A stretch of DNA of 64,000 nt. Origin: LMUY01 sp964244585. GTDB taxonomy: Bacteria; Pseudomonadota; Alphaproteobacteria; Acetobacterales; Acetobacteraceae. This document shows positions 54,701-60,559 of this stretch, piece by piece; position 1 is the first letter of the stretch, and every line of letters starts with the position of its first letter. Both the position numbers and the translations under genes were made by a program. Under the pieces are notes generated by a model. That model was not told the DNA's origin and ran no database searches. It worked only from the letters and a program-made list of their open reading frames with translations. The stretch covers positions 248,001 to 312,000 of the forward strand of contig CAXTJM010000002.1 of NCBI GenBank assembly GCA_964244585.1, in the 5' to 3' direction.

Positions 54701-55006
54701 TCCGCGACGGAGCTGAACGGGTTGACGACGGCCCAGTTCACCACCCTCAGCGCGGACCAGGTGGCGGCGCTGACAGCGACGCAGCTCGACGACCTGGGCA
54801 CGACGCAGCTCGGCCTGCTCTCGGGCGTGCAGTTCAGCGAGTTGATGACCACAACGATGAGCGGGCTGACCTCCACCATGCTCGGCGCGTTGAGCGACGA
54901 CCAGCTCGAGGCGCTGGACGGTACACAGATTGATTACCTCTCCTCGGCTACACTCGCCGGACTGACATCGGACCAGATCGATGCGCTGCAGGATGCGGCC
55001 GCGTGA
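45758..55006 (+). CDS. Giant 3,082-residue octapeptide-repeat protein
   Basis: Nearly the whole protein is about 380 copies of an eight-residue unit, consensus A-L-S/T-x-x-Q-L/I/V-A (for example ALTTTQLGALSAAQVA). Occasional seven-residue units occur. It is rich in Ala, Leu, Thr, Ser, Gln and Gly; I found no Cys or His, one Trp and about three Lys. There is no signal peptide, transmembrane helix or C-terminal anchor. S/T-x-x-Q resembles a helix capping box, so short-helix or beta-solenoid folds are both conceivable. GTG 45758 directly follows an in-frame stop; ATG 45827 is the alternative. A GT41 transferase gene follows 25 bp later. Function unknown; I infer a surface, exported or scaffold protein that is O-glycosylated. 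Confidence 0.85.
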   Translation: MVTSVASYTLTQLQGITPAKLSQMAVTDFEQLTGVQLSELSTYQVAALTTQQIGSLTTAQLGFSAVQLAALSGNQLAAIGADEIAGLTPAQIAGLTATELRFLTTTQLAALSPGQVAAFSATGINGLTTTVLAALTATQLAALTATELGGLAGTQAAGLSASQLGSLSSTQIAGFATTGIGALNTTQLAALSGAQIGALSASGIAGLTSSLIGSLSATQLASLTSTGIGALSKAQVGAFGSQIAGLSGTQLAGLTPAEMSALTATQLGAFQPAQLAALAPSQFSGLTSGQVSLFTLLQLAALSANQVAALTATAMAGLVDTQAAALTSTQFAALTTSQAASLSTTAFAGLTSTQLGSLSPAQLTALTTAQLGSLTATQIGQLPDTEIAGLATTQIAGLGSDWTNALTADQVSVLSTSQVGSLSRSAVSGLGNGQVAVLSAGQVAALSATQLSGITATQVGALSTEELSALTATQLAGLTSTALGTLSSTQLAAIAPTQLAALTVTGIAGFNDTQAPALSLAQLAAFTPQQIQGFSVTAVAALTTTEMASLGTAQLSAATSTQLRALNPTQFASISPAGVAALTTTQLGTLLPGAVGALTTAQLAGLAATQLAAFSTTGVPGLQATQINALSQTQLAALTNTELGALTSTQIGYFATSQIAALTTSQVQGLTATGLAAFTPDQLGALTPGQLAWVGTAAIAGLSDLQAASLSTGQLAALTTRQVASLSTLGVTGLSTSELTSLATGQVGALTFTQLRVLADTQLAALTTGDIAVLTTTQISGLTTAEVGLLSTAQLSALSPLQFGGFATTNVQGLSPTQLAGLSAAQLAAISSTQLGAFTANQIGSLSPGQVAALSTNQAQGLTAAAIGALSATQLAALSPGQISWLSNAAVSGLTDVQAAAASAAQLAALSTRQITALSALALSGLTNGELGGLATTQTSALTGTQLRSLADTQVAALTTGQVAALTGTQIAALTTTQVGDFATAQFGVLSTTQIGALARSNIAGLSPTQLGALAPTQLAALSATELGALTSDQLNTLSASQFAALTTTQLRGLSAAGLGALGTTQLGALSAAQVATLTTTSLAGLTDIQAATLTSQQLAALTTRQVASLSSLGLSGLTVPEMAGLATTQVSALTPSQIRALADTQFEALTTGQIAALTTTQLTALPTTQIGNLSTTQLGVLSATQVAALAGTNIAGLSAAQLGALSGTQFAAVTATELGALTGAQLNELSSTQLAALTATQLAGLRATGVAALTNSQLAALSATQFAALTATALSGLSDSQAASLSAAQLAALAARQVAALSTTAISGLTTAMLSSLATTQVSALRATQLGALYDTQVEALTTAQVAALTTTQIGALAATQIGDLGATQLGALAASQIRALSAANVTGLSAAQLAGLTSTQVGAVTTTELGALTSTQLTSLSAPQLAQLATTQLRGLTAGGVAALATTQLAALSAAQFASLTTTGLSGLSDSQAATLAATQLAALSNRQVAALSSTAVSGLTTAQIAALATTQVVALTANQLPALFDTQVAALATSQIAVLATTQLGALTANQVGDLSAAQLAVLAPSQIAALSQSNVTGLSASQLADLSSAQFAALTATEFGQLSSTQLNSLSAAQLAAMTAAQLGGLGAAGLAGFDTTQLTTLSPTQLAGLTTTELAGLSADQAAALTAAQLAAASTRQVAALSDTAVSGLTTAQIAGLSTGQIGALTAGQVPALVDTQLAALTTTQLASLTTTQVGALTATQVGLLSTVQIGALTPTQLAALSATGIVGLAATQLAALSPSAFATLTAAEFGALTTSQLGALSAAQVGSLSNAQLLGLTPAGLGTLDAAQLAALSTGQVAALGTTQVAGLVDTQIASLSPAQLAALSSQQVAALSGLAVAGLTADEVAGLTGTQLRGLAAGQVGLLNQTQAGALTAAQIAGLTTTQVAGLTATSLAVFGTDQLGALSATQIASLNAAAPAGLTVAQLAALSGTQLAALTPTELGALATTQIGSLSASQIAGLSVDQVGGLSATGLGILDTAQMGALTTAQIQALSGTAAAGLGASQIASLTGSQFAALKQTEIAALSADAISGLTTAQLSAAAATQVAAFSAGQLGALDETQVGALSTTIVSGLSTAQLGGLADTQLASLSAGQLAALQSSQIAALAPSALDGLTETVMAGFSLSQLAGFGAAQVAALGQTQVAALTTQQVASLTDTQIGGLSSDGIAAVTTAQLAALTTGQVLGLAPAILAALADTQLAALSPAQLATLTTLQVSALQPAALDGLTAAALAGLSTIQLSALTAGQVNALSQTQLAGLGTTALAALTQAQVAGLADTQVAALSSAQIGALQPSQIAALSTTAVAGLTTAEIAGLSPAQLGSLTAVQVGALSSDQVAALPASAVATLSATQLAGLSGFALAGLSTTNLAALSTAQLRGLTQTQIGALTTAGIDALAGTQLNALSVTEIAGLAPSQTAALSADQLAALRSTQIAALSTTAVGGLTAAQLAALSTTQLGALTNVQIGALGTLAGALTPAQLSGLTVTQAAGLTATELGGLGTAQLAGLGVTTIRSLTTAALGGLTGTQVAALSATQLASLAAPQVAALSTGTVAGLTTADLGALTATQLRGLADTQVAALTTGQVASLTTTQLATLTTAALGGLSDTQAAALTPAQLAGLNVTDIAALSDLAVSGLASSQVAGLANTQLAALSGDQVASLSTTAMAGLTGSEIAGLTPLQLANLTGSQIGALSTSQFAGLAPTQLAQLSAAQVGGLTSTGVAALTPAQIGLLSAGQVASLSTTGVSGLSVTQLGSLTTTQLAALTPDEIGALSTNAVAGLTPSQLAGLSSLQFGSLSATSVGALTTAQLASLTTAQVGLLSPTEVGGLAATQVAALNATQFAALTPARIGALSASGLAGLTEAQITAMTLTQLAGLTASQIGQLPVSDIGALSQAALQAMTATQLGGLVRMQLRALSLPQLDSLTTTQLAALSPMQVGNLSATELNGLTTAQFTTLSADQVAALTATQLDDLGTTQLGLLSGVQFSELMTTTMSGLTSTMLGALSDDQLEALDGTQIDYLSSATLAGLTSDQIDALQDAAA
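46766..52525 (+). repeat. 576-bp higher-order repeat array
   Basis: The landmark Arg-Gln (or equivalent) codon of the segment xxRQVAALSxxAVSGLT recurs at 46766, 47342, 47918, 48494, 49070, 49646, 50222, 50798, 51374 and 51950, and again at 52526. Each step is exactly 576 bp, that is 24 octapeptides. The six steps from 47918 to 51374 are the best conserved. Nucleotide copies have diverged strongly, and after about 52.5 kb the register shifts by whole octads. Confidence 0.85.
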
Positions 55007-55016
55007 TCGCGGCCGC
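54995..55016 (+). promoter_or_regulatory. Intercistronic GC hairpin over the giant-gene stop
   Basis: A perfect 9-bp stem (54995-55003 with 55008-55016) and a 4-nt loop TGAT that contains the stop codon. It ends one base before the Shine-Dalgarno region of the glycosyltransferase gene. No U-run, so more likely an attenuating or mRNA-stability element than a full terminator. Confidence 0.55.
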
Positions 55017-55031
55017 CGGAGGGACAGGACG

Positions 55032-57074
55032 ATGAGCGACACCCTGGAACGCGCGCTGGACCAGGCGGCGACGCGCCGGCTGAGCGTGCAGGATTTGTTC
55101 CAGGCGGCGCAGGTGCTGAAGCAGGATGGCCGGCCGCGGGCGGTGCAGGCGCTCTACACCACCTGGATCCAGCACAACGAGGACCATCCGCTGAGCTACG
55201 CCGTCATGTTCAACCACGCGGTGACCCTGTCCGAAGGCGGGGAGTTGGATGCGGCGCGCGGCTACCTGCAACGCGCGGTGACGCTGAATCCGGATTTTCT
55301 GCCCGGCCACATCAACCTCGGCCGGGTGCACGAGGGGCTGGGCGCGCCGGACAAGGCGGTGCAGCAATGGTCTGACGCGCTAGGCCGGCTGGCCCCGGTG
55401 AACGGGGCCAACCTCGCGCACAAGGTCATCGCGCTGACCCAGGCGGCGCGGGTGCTGGAAGTGTCCCACCAGGACGAGGCCGCGGAGGATCTGCTGCGGC
55501 AGTTGCTGGAGATCGATCCCTCGCATCGCGAGGCGATCCAGCATTTCGTCGCCCTGCGGCAGCGACAGTGCAAATGGCCGCTCCTGCCGGCCATGGAGCG
55601 CACCGGCCGCGCCAGCCTGGCTGCGGGAATGTCCCCCCTGTCGGCGGCCGCCTTCACCGACGACCCGCTGTTCCAGCTCGCGGTCAACTGGAGCTACAAC
55701 AAGCATGACGTCGGCGCGCCGGGTCCGGCGATGCACACGGACCATCCCGCCGCGCTGCGGCCCGGCACGCTGCGGGTCGGCTACCTGTCATCGGATCTGC
55801 GCGAGCATGCGGTGGGCTACCTGATGGCCGAGTTGTTCGAGCAGCACGACAGGGACCGGGTGGAGGTCTTCGCGTATTACTGCGGGCCGGCCAGCACGGA
55901 CCGCCTGCACGCCCGCTTCCAGGCCAGCGCCGACCATTGGACCTGCCTCACCGGCATGGACGACGCCACAGCCGCCCAGCGCATCGCCGACGATGGCATC
56001 CAGATCCTGGTGGACGTGAACGGCTACACGCGGGAGGCGCGCAACAAGCTGCTGGCGCTCCGCCCGGCGCCGGTGATCGTGAACTGGCTCGGCTTTCCCG
56101 GCAGCGCCGCCAGCCCGTACCACCACTACATCGTCGCCGATGAGTGGATCATCCCGCCGGACCACGAGCGCTACTATTCCGAGCGCGTGGTCCGGCTGCC
56201 CTGCTACCAGCCGAACGACCGCAAGCGCGTCGTGTCGGACCGCCCGGCGTCGCGCGACGAGGCGGGCCTGCCGGAGGGCGCCACCGTCTTCTGCTGCTTC
56301 AACGGCCTGCACAAGCTGACGCCGTTCGTGTTCGACCGCTGGATGGCCATCCTGGGCGGCGTGCCCGGCAGCGTGCTTTGGCTGCTGGGCGCGGACGAGG
56401 CGACCCATGGCCGGTTGCGCGACCGCGCCGCCCGCAGCGGCATCGATGCGTCCCGGCTGGTCTTCGCGGAGAAACGCGGCCATGCCGAGCATCTGGCCCG
56501 CTATGTCCTGGCTGACCTGTTCCTGGACACGGCGCCGTATGGCGCCCACACGACCGCGTCGGACGCGCTGTGGATGGGGGTGCCCGTGCTGACGATGAGC
56601 GGGCGGTGTTTCGCGGCGCGGGTTTGCGGCAGCCTGGTGCGCGCTGCCGGCCTGCCGGAGCTGGTGTGCGCGTCCGCGGCGGAGTTCGTAGCCCGTGCGG
56701 TGGAGCTTGGCCGCGACCGCGAAGCCCTGGCACGCTACCGTGCCCGGCTGCTGGCCGGCCGCGACAGCAGCGTGCTGTTCGACACGCCCAATACCGTGCG
56801 CGGACTGGAGGCGCTCTACACCGGGATGTGGCAGGCCTTCCAGGCGGGCGACCTTCCGCGGCCGGACCTGGCAAACCTGGACGTCGCGCTGGAATTGGGC
56901 GGGGACGTCGATCACGAGGGAGCCGAGATGGGTGCCATGCCGGACTATGACCCCTGGTGGCAGCGGCGGATCGACCAACGCCACCAATTCCGGCCGGTTC
57001 CCGCCGGGTCACGCCTGTCGCCGACGCGGCCCGATGTGCAGAAGCGTCAGGCAGGCCGTCGCCGGCGCGCCTGA
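55032..57074 (+). CDS. GT41 O-GlcNAc-transferase/SPINDLY-like glycosyltransferase
   Basis: A 680-residue cytoplasmic enzyme. N-terminal TPR-like helices lie at about residues 55-170 (FNHAVTLSEGGELDAARGYL, then HINLGRVHEGLG). A Glyco_transf_41 catalytic region follows at about 235-640: LRVGYLSSDLREHAVGYL, WLGFPGSAASPYHHYIVAD, CFNGLHKLTPFVFDRW (Lys428 aligns with the nucleotide-binding Lys of OGT), and DTAPYGAHTTASDALWMGVP (His506-Thr-Thr). Such enzymes add GlcNAc or fucose to Ser/Thr, or hexose to Asn in HMW1C. GGAGGG lies 8 nt before ATG. The Ser/Thr-rich repeat protein directly upstream is the obvious candidate acceptor; that is inference. Confidence 0.88.
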   Translation: MSDTLERALDQAATRRLSVQDLFQAAQVLKQDGRPRAVQALYTTWIQHNEDHPLSYAVMFNHAVTLSEGGELDAARGYLQRAVTLNPDFLPGHINLGRVHEGLGAPDKAVQQWSDALGRLAPVNGANLAHKVIALTQAARVLEVSHQDEAAEDLLRQLLEIDPSHREAIQHFVALRQRQCKWPLLPAMERTGRASLAAGMSPLSAAAFTDDPLFQLAVNWSYNKHDVGAPGPAMHTDHPAALRPGTLRVGYLSSDLREHAVGYLMAELFEQHDRDRVEVFAYYCGPASTDRLHARFQASADHWTCLTGMDDATAAQRIADDGIQILVDVNGYTREARNKLLALRPAPVIVNWLGFPGSAASPYHHYIVADEWIIPPDHERYYSERVVRLPCYQPNDRKRVVSDRPASRDEAGLPEGATVFCCFNGLHKLTPFVFDRWMAILGGVPGSVLWLLGADEATHGRLRDRAARSGIDASRLVFAEKRGHAEHLARYVLADLFLDTAPYGAHTTASDALWMGVPVLTMSGRCFAARVCGSLVRAAGLPELVCASAAEFVARAVELGRDREALARYRARLLAGRDSSVLFDTPNTVRGLEALYTGMWQAFQAGDLPRPDLANLDVALELGGDVDHEGAEMGAMPDYDPWWQRRIDQRHQFRPVPAGSRLSPTRPDVQKRQAGRRRRA

Positions 57075-57205
57075 CCCCTACGCGATGCTACGGTGCTTCG
57101 ACGGGCGGTCGCTTGCCATTGCGCTGCAAAGCTTGGCGGGATGACAGGCAAACATTCAGCGTCTAAGCCGTTCAAGCGTTTCCATCGACAAAGGGGTTCG
57201 ACTTC

Positions 57206-57544
57206 GTGGCAAAGACAACGACCGACAAGAGCACGAAACCCGCTTCGGAGCATGCCGCCCCGGCGAAGGGCAAGAAGGTAGCACCCCCGAAGGCCGGCAA
57301 CGCCCCGAATGCCTTGCAGAAGCCGTTGCAGCCATCGAAGGAACTGGCGGTGATCGTCGGATCCGAGCCCTTGCCGCGCGGTGAGGTGGTCAGCAAGGTA
57401 TGGGAATACATCAAGAAGAACAATTTGCAGAATTCCGAGAACAAGCGTGAAATTCTGGCAGACGAGGCGCTTAAAAAAGTCTTCGGCAAGGACAAGGCGA
57501 CCATGTTCGAGATGAACAAGTACTTCTCACAGCATCTGACGTGA
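57206..57544 (+). CDS. SWIB/MDM2-domain protein
   Basis: A 112-residue protein with a Lys/Ala/Pro-rich N-terminal tail of about 38 residues (histone-H1-like), then an SWIB domain: LQPSKELAVIVGSEPLPRGE, VSKVWEYIKKNNLQ, ILADEALKKVFG and MFEMNKYFSQHL. SWIB domains occur in eukaryotic chromatin remodelers, and stand-alone versions, sometimes with basic tails, in bacteria such as chlamydiae and proteobacteria. A DNA- or nucleoid-associated role is inferred. The GTG start follows AAAGGGG about 10 nt upstream. Confidence 0.88.
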   Translation: MAKTTTDKSTKPASEHAAPAKGKKVAPPKAGNAPNALQKPLQPSKELAVIVGSEPLPRGEVVSKVWEYIKKNNLQNSENKREILADEALKKVFGKDKATMFEMNKYFSQHLT

Positions 57545-57582
57545 CATTCCCTCGATCCTGATGGCGTGACTGGATACGGTTG

Positions 57583-57618
57583 GACGCGGGCGATGAAATG
57601 GCTTCACATGCCCGCGTC
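57583..57618. terminator. Bidirectional hairpin between convergent genes
   Basis: A perfect 9-bp stem (57583-57591 with 57610-57618) and an 18-nt loop lie between the convergent SWIB gene and the Gly/Tyr-rich gene. There is only a short T-rich stretch after it on the plus strand. Confidence 0.55.
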
Positions 57619-57626
57619 GGCCTGTT

Positions 57627-58073
57627 TCAGCGGCGGTCGCAGCTTCCGGTCAACGTGTTGAAGAACTGTCCGGCGCGACACGCCGGCGTCTGAACCGACG
57701 ATGCACGCGACGCCTGTGGCGGCACAAAACCCGCAGGCTGGTTGGCGGATGCGAGCGGCGGGGCGTATCCCGAGCCCGCCGGCACGGCCGAGGGTGGGTA
57801 GCCGACCGGCGGTGGGGCATAGCCATACGGATAGGGTGCCGGATACCCCGGATAGGCGTAGGCCACGGGATAGCCGTAGGGGTAATACCCGTAAGGATAG
57901 TAGCCATAGGCATATGGGCGCGCGATCGAGACGCCCACCGCCGTTCCCACGCCAAGGCCGAGCGCCGTACCGAGGAAGAAGCCACCTCCGCCACCACCCC
58001 ATGCCTCGGCGGACCGTGGTGCTGCGGTCGTGATCGCAGCCACGGCCAGGCCAGCCAGCAGTATTTTCCTCAT
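57627..58073 (-). CDS. Exported Gly/Tyr/Pro-rich protein
   Basis: A 148-residue protein. A signal peptide (RKILLAGLAVAAITTAAPRSAEA) leads to a poly-Gly stretch and a glycine-zipper-like hydrophobic segment (FFLGTALGLGVGTAVGVSIA). A Tyr/Pro/Gly tract with repeated YGYYPYGY follows at about residues 54-95, and a C-terminal motif CRAGQFFNTLTGSCDRR has two cysteines. The arrangement suggests an outer-membrane or surface protein with a sticky low-complexity region. Function unknown. The tract is coded by diverged short repeats. Confidence 0.72.
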   Translation of the reverse strand: MRKILLAGLAVAAITTAAPRSAEAWGGGGGGFFLGTALGLGVGTAVGVSIARPYAYGYYPYGYYPYGYPVAYAYPGYPAPYPYGYAPPPVGYPPSAVPAGSGYAPPLASANQPAGFVPPQASRASSVQTPACRAGQFFNTLTGSCDRR

Positions 58074-58185
58074 AGTTGCCCGCCCCTTCAGATGTCAGGA
58101 GGCATAAATTGGCATCCGCCTCCGCAACGTCAAATTGCGAAATGTGACACGAGGCAGCGAACGCATGTCCAGACCAGCCCGGGAC

Positions 58186-59058
58186 CTAGCGAGCGAATGC
58201 CCACCGCAGGGTCCGGGCGATCCCCAATGTGCCCGCGCGAACGAGCGGACGGCCCAGTGCGGGATTGTGCAGTCCGTGCATGCGTCGTGCCCATTCCGGC
58301 AGCAGGTCGATACCGGCTTGCAAGGTGAGCGCCTGGAGGGGTTCCGCCAGCTTGCTCTGGGCCGGCTGCGTTAGTACCAGCCGGGCGACCTGCCGGGTTC
58401 GCGCATCGCATAATAATTGCGGCCGCATTGCCGCGATCAGGCGCCGGGCCTCGGCCCGATTGCGGGGCACCGGGTCGGCGCCGAGCATGGTGGCGACCTG
58501 CGCCATTTCGGCGAAGTAGCGGTCCTGGTCGGATCCGGACATGCCAGGCTCGGCATACCGCACCCATGAGCTCAGGAAGCTGGTCGCCTCGGTCACATGC
58601 ACCCAGGCCAGCAGGGAAGGGTCGTTCGCAGCGTAGGGCGTCCCATCCGACAATGCCCCGGTCACCTGGTCGTGGATGCCGCGGATGCGGGCGATCACGG
58701 CCTCGGCATCATCCCGGCCGCCATAGGTGGTGAGCGCGATGAAGCGTGCCGTCCGCCGTAGCCGGCCGTGCATGTCCGCCCGGAAGTTGGAGTGGTCCCA
58801 CACACCCGCGAGCACGGCCGGGTGGAGCATCTGCAACAGGAGCCCCGCCACGCCGCCCACCATCATGGCGGCGACGTCGCCGTGAACACGCCAGGCGACC
58901 GCGGCCGGGCCGAACAGCCCGTCCGTCCGCCGCACGACGGGCTTCTCACCGCGCGAGCGGTCATTGAAGATCGCGACGACGTTGGCGGCGATCGCCGCCC
59001 TGACGGGTTGGGCCAGTGCGCCAAGCGCGAAGGGTTGCAGTGCTGAGGACCCGGGCAT
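58186..59058 (-). CDS. DUF2236 (MpaB-like oxygenase) protein
   Basis: A 290-residue protein of the DUF2236 family, related to MpaB/latex-clearing heme oxygenases. Family landmarks are AVAWRVHGDVAAMMVGGVAG, LLQMLHPAVLAGVWDHSNF, RTARFIALTTYGG, RGIHDQVTGALSDGTPYAAN and LLAWVHVTEATSFL. The His-containing LHP, RGIHDQV and WVHVTE segments could bind heme or metal. No signal peptide. The substrate is unknown. The neighbouring NRAMP gene is on the same strand, 91 bp upstream. Confidence 0.82.
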   Translation of the reverse strand: MPGSSALQPFALGALAQPVRAAIAANVVAIFNDRSRGEKPVVRRTDGLFGPAAVAWRVHGDVAAMMVGGVAGLLLQMLHPAVLAGVWDHSNFRADMHGRLRRTARFIALTTYGGRDDAEAVIARIRGIHDQVTGALSDGTPYAANDPSLLAWVHVTEATSFLSSWVRYAEPGMSGSDQDRYFAEMAQVATMLGADPVPRNRAEARRLIAAMRPQLLCDARTRQVARLVLTQPAQSKLAEPLQALTLQAGIDLLPEWARRMHGLHNPALGRPLVRAGTLGIARTLRWAFAR

Positions 59059-59149
59059 GGCGACGACAATTGGGGCTGCCGGGCCGAGATGAAAGATGCC
59101 CCGAACCGAGTCCGGCCGTGATGCCCGAGCCTCCGCTGCCGGCGCTTCT

Positions 59150-60478
59150 TCAGCCGGACGCCATGCCGGGGACCGGCAGGCCGAATGTCTGCAGCAACAG
59201 GACGGCGTTGAGCAGCAGGATGATCACCGTGCCCACGATCGCGGCCATGTCGGTCAGCCGGTTGTTGGCGAACTCCCCCATGATGTCGCGGCGGCGGGTG
59301 AACAGGACCAGCGCGACCATCGGGATGGGCAACACCAGGGAAAGCACGACTTGGCTGAGCACCAGGGCCTCGGTCGCATTCACACCCAAGGCGACCACCA
59401 CGAAGGCCGGCAGCATCGTCACCAGCCGCCGCAGCCAGATCGGGATGCGGAAGCCGACGAACCCCTGCATGATCATCTGCCCGGCCATCGTGCCGACCGC
59501 CGAACTCGAGATCCCGGAGGCCATCAATGACACGAGGAAGATCCCTGCGGCGCCGGCGCCGAACAGCGGCGTCAGGGTGTGATAGGCGGTCTCGATCTCC
59601 GCCACGTCGCCATGGCCAGCATGGAAGGCGCCCGAGGCCATCATCACCATGGCCATGTTGACTGCCCCGGCGATGGCCAGCGCTATGACGCATTCCCGGT
59701 TCGAGAAGCGCAGCAGCAGATGCCGTTCGCGGGCATCGCGGCCCGGGGACCTTGCCTGCGTCAGGCCGGAGTGGAGGTAGAGCGCGTGCGGCATGACGGT
59801 CGCACCGACGATACCCACCGAGATCGTCAGCGCCGCGGCATCCGGGATCGCGGGGATGACGGCGCCTCGCGCGGCCTCGCCCCAGGCGATCGGGACGATG
59901 AACATCTGGAGGAGGTAGCAAAGCCCGATCACCGCCACGAGCACGCCGATGACCAGTTCGATGGGCCGGAAGCCGCGCTCGGCGAAAAGCAGGATGCCAT
60001 ATGTCACTGCGGCCGTGGCCGCCATGCCGGCCAGCAGTGGAATGTGGAAGAGCAGTGACAGCCCTATGGCGCCGCCCAGGAATTCCGCCAGATCGGTGGC
60101 CATCGCCGCCACCTCGCTGGCAATCCACATGGGGTAGGTCACCCGCGGCCGGAACTGCTCCCGGCACAACTCCGCAAGGTTGCGGCCGGTGACGATGCCG
60201 AGCTTCGCCGACAAGGCCTGGAAGAGGATGGCGATCAGGTTGGCCATCAGCACGACCCAGAGCAGGGTGTAGCCGAACGAGGCGCCGGCCTGGATATTGG
60301 TCGCGAAATTGCCGGGATCCATGTAGGCGATCGAGGCCACCACAGCCGGTCCGGCGAACAGCAGGGCGGATCGGCCAGCGCTCCGCTTGCCGGCGAGGAC
60401 CTCCCGGATGGCAGCGTCGGTCCGTCGCGTCAGGCTCTGCTTTGCCGTTGCGGCCCCACCTGCTTCGACGTCACTCAT
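59150..60478 (-). CDS. mntH: NRAMP divalent metal (Mn2+) transporter
   Basis: A 442-residue, eleven-helix proton-coupled metal importer of the inner membrane. Metal-site motifs are YMDPGNFATNIQAGASFGY in helix 1 and ATVMPHALYLHSGL in helix 6, both intact. Also conserved is FQALSAKLGIVTGRNLAELC. ATG 60478 gives the standard N-terminal length. I saw no clear Mur/MntR box or manganese riboswitch in the 81-bp upstream gap. Specificity for Mn2+ versus Fe2+ is from family knowledge. Confidence 0.93.
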   Translation of the reverse strand: MSDVEAGGAATAKQSLTRRTDAAIREVLAGKRSAGRSALLFAGPAVVASIAYMDPGNFATNIQAGASFGYTLLWVVLMANLIAILFQALSAKLGIVTGRNLAELCREQFRPRVTYPMWIASEVAAMATDLAEFLGGAIGLSLLFHIPLLAGMAATAAVTYGILLFAERGFRPIELVIGVLVAVIGLCYLLQMFIVPIAWGEAARGAVIPAIPDAAALTISVGIVGATVMPHALYLHSGLTQARSPGRDARERHLLLRFSNRECVIALAIAGAVNMAMVMMASGAFHAGHGDVAEIETAYHTLTPLFGAGAAGIFLVSLMASGISSSAVGTMAGQMIMQGFVGFRIPIWLRRLVTMLPAFVVVALGVNATEALVLSQVVLSLVLPIPMVALVLFTRRRDIMGEFANNRLTDMAAIVGTVIILLLNAVLLLQTFGLPVPGMASG

Positions 60479-60559
60479 CCAGCGGCCGGTCCATGTCGCG
60501 GCGCGGGGCGTCGGCAGGAGATGGCCTCCCGCCGGCCTCTGGCCGGGTGACACGCCACA

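Noticed and set aside
45758..55006. TAL-effector or RTX-type repeat protein
   Set aside because: The L-T-x-x-Q motif recalls the TALE LTPEQ start, but the unit is 8 residues, not 33-35, with no RVD. No GGxGxD calcium motif exists for RTX.
54995..55016. Rho-independent terminator after the giant gene
   Set aside because: The stem is strong, but no U-run follows and the transferase gene begins 16 bp later with a good ribosome site, so attenuation is more likely than full termination.
60479..60559. Manganese riboswitch or Mur box before mntH
   Set aside because: The 81-bp gap shows no recognisable conserved core or palindromic operator by eye.
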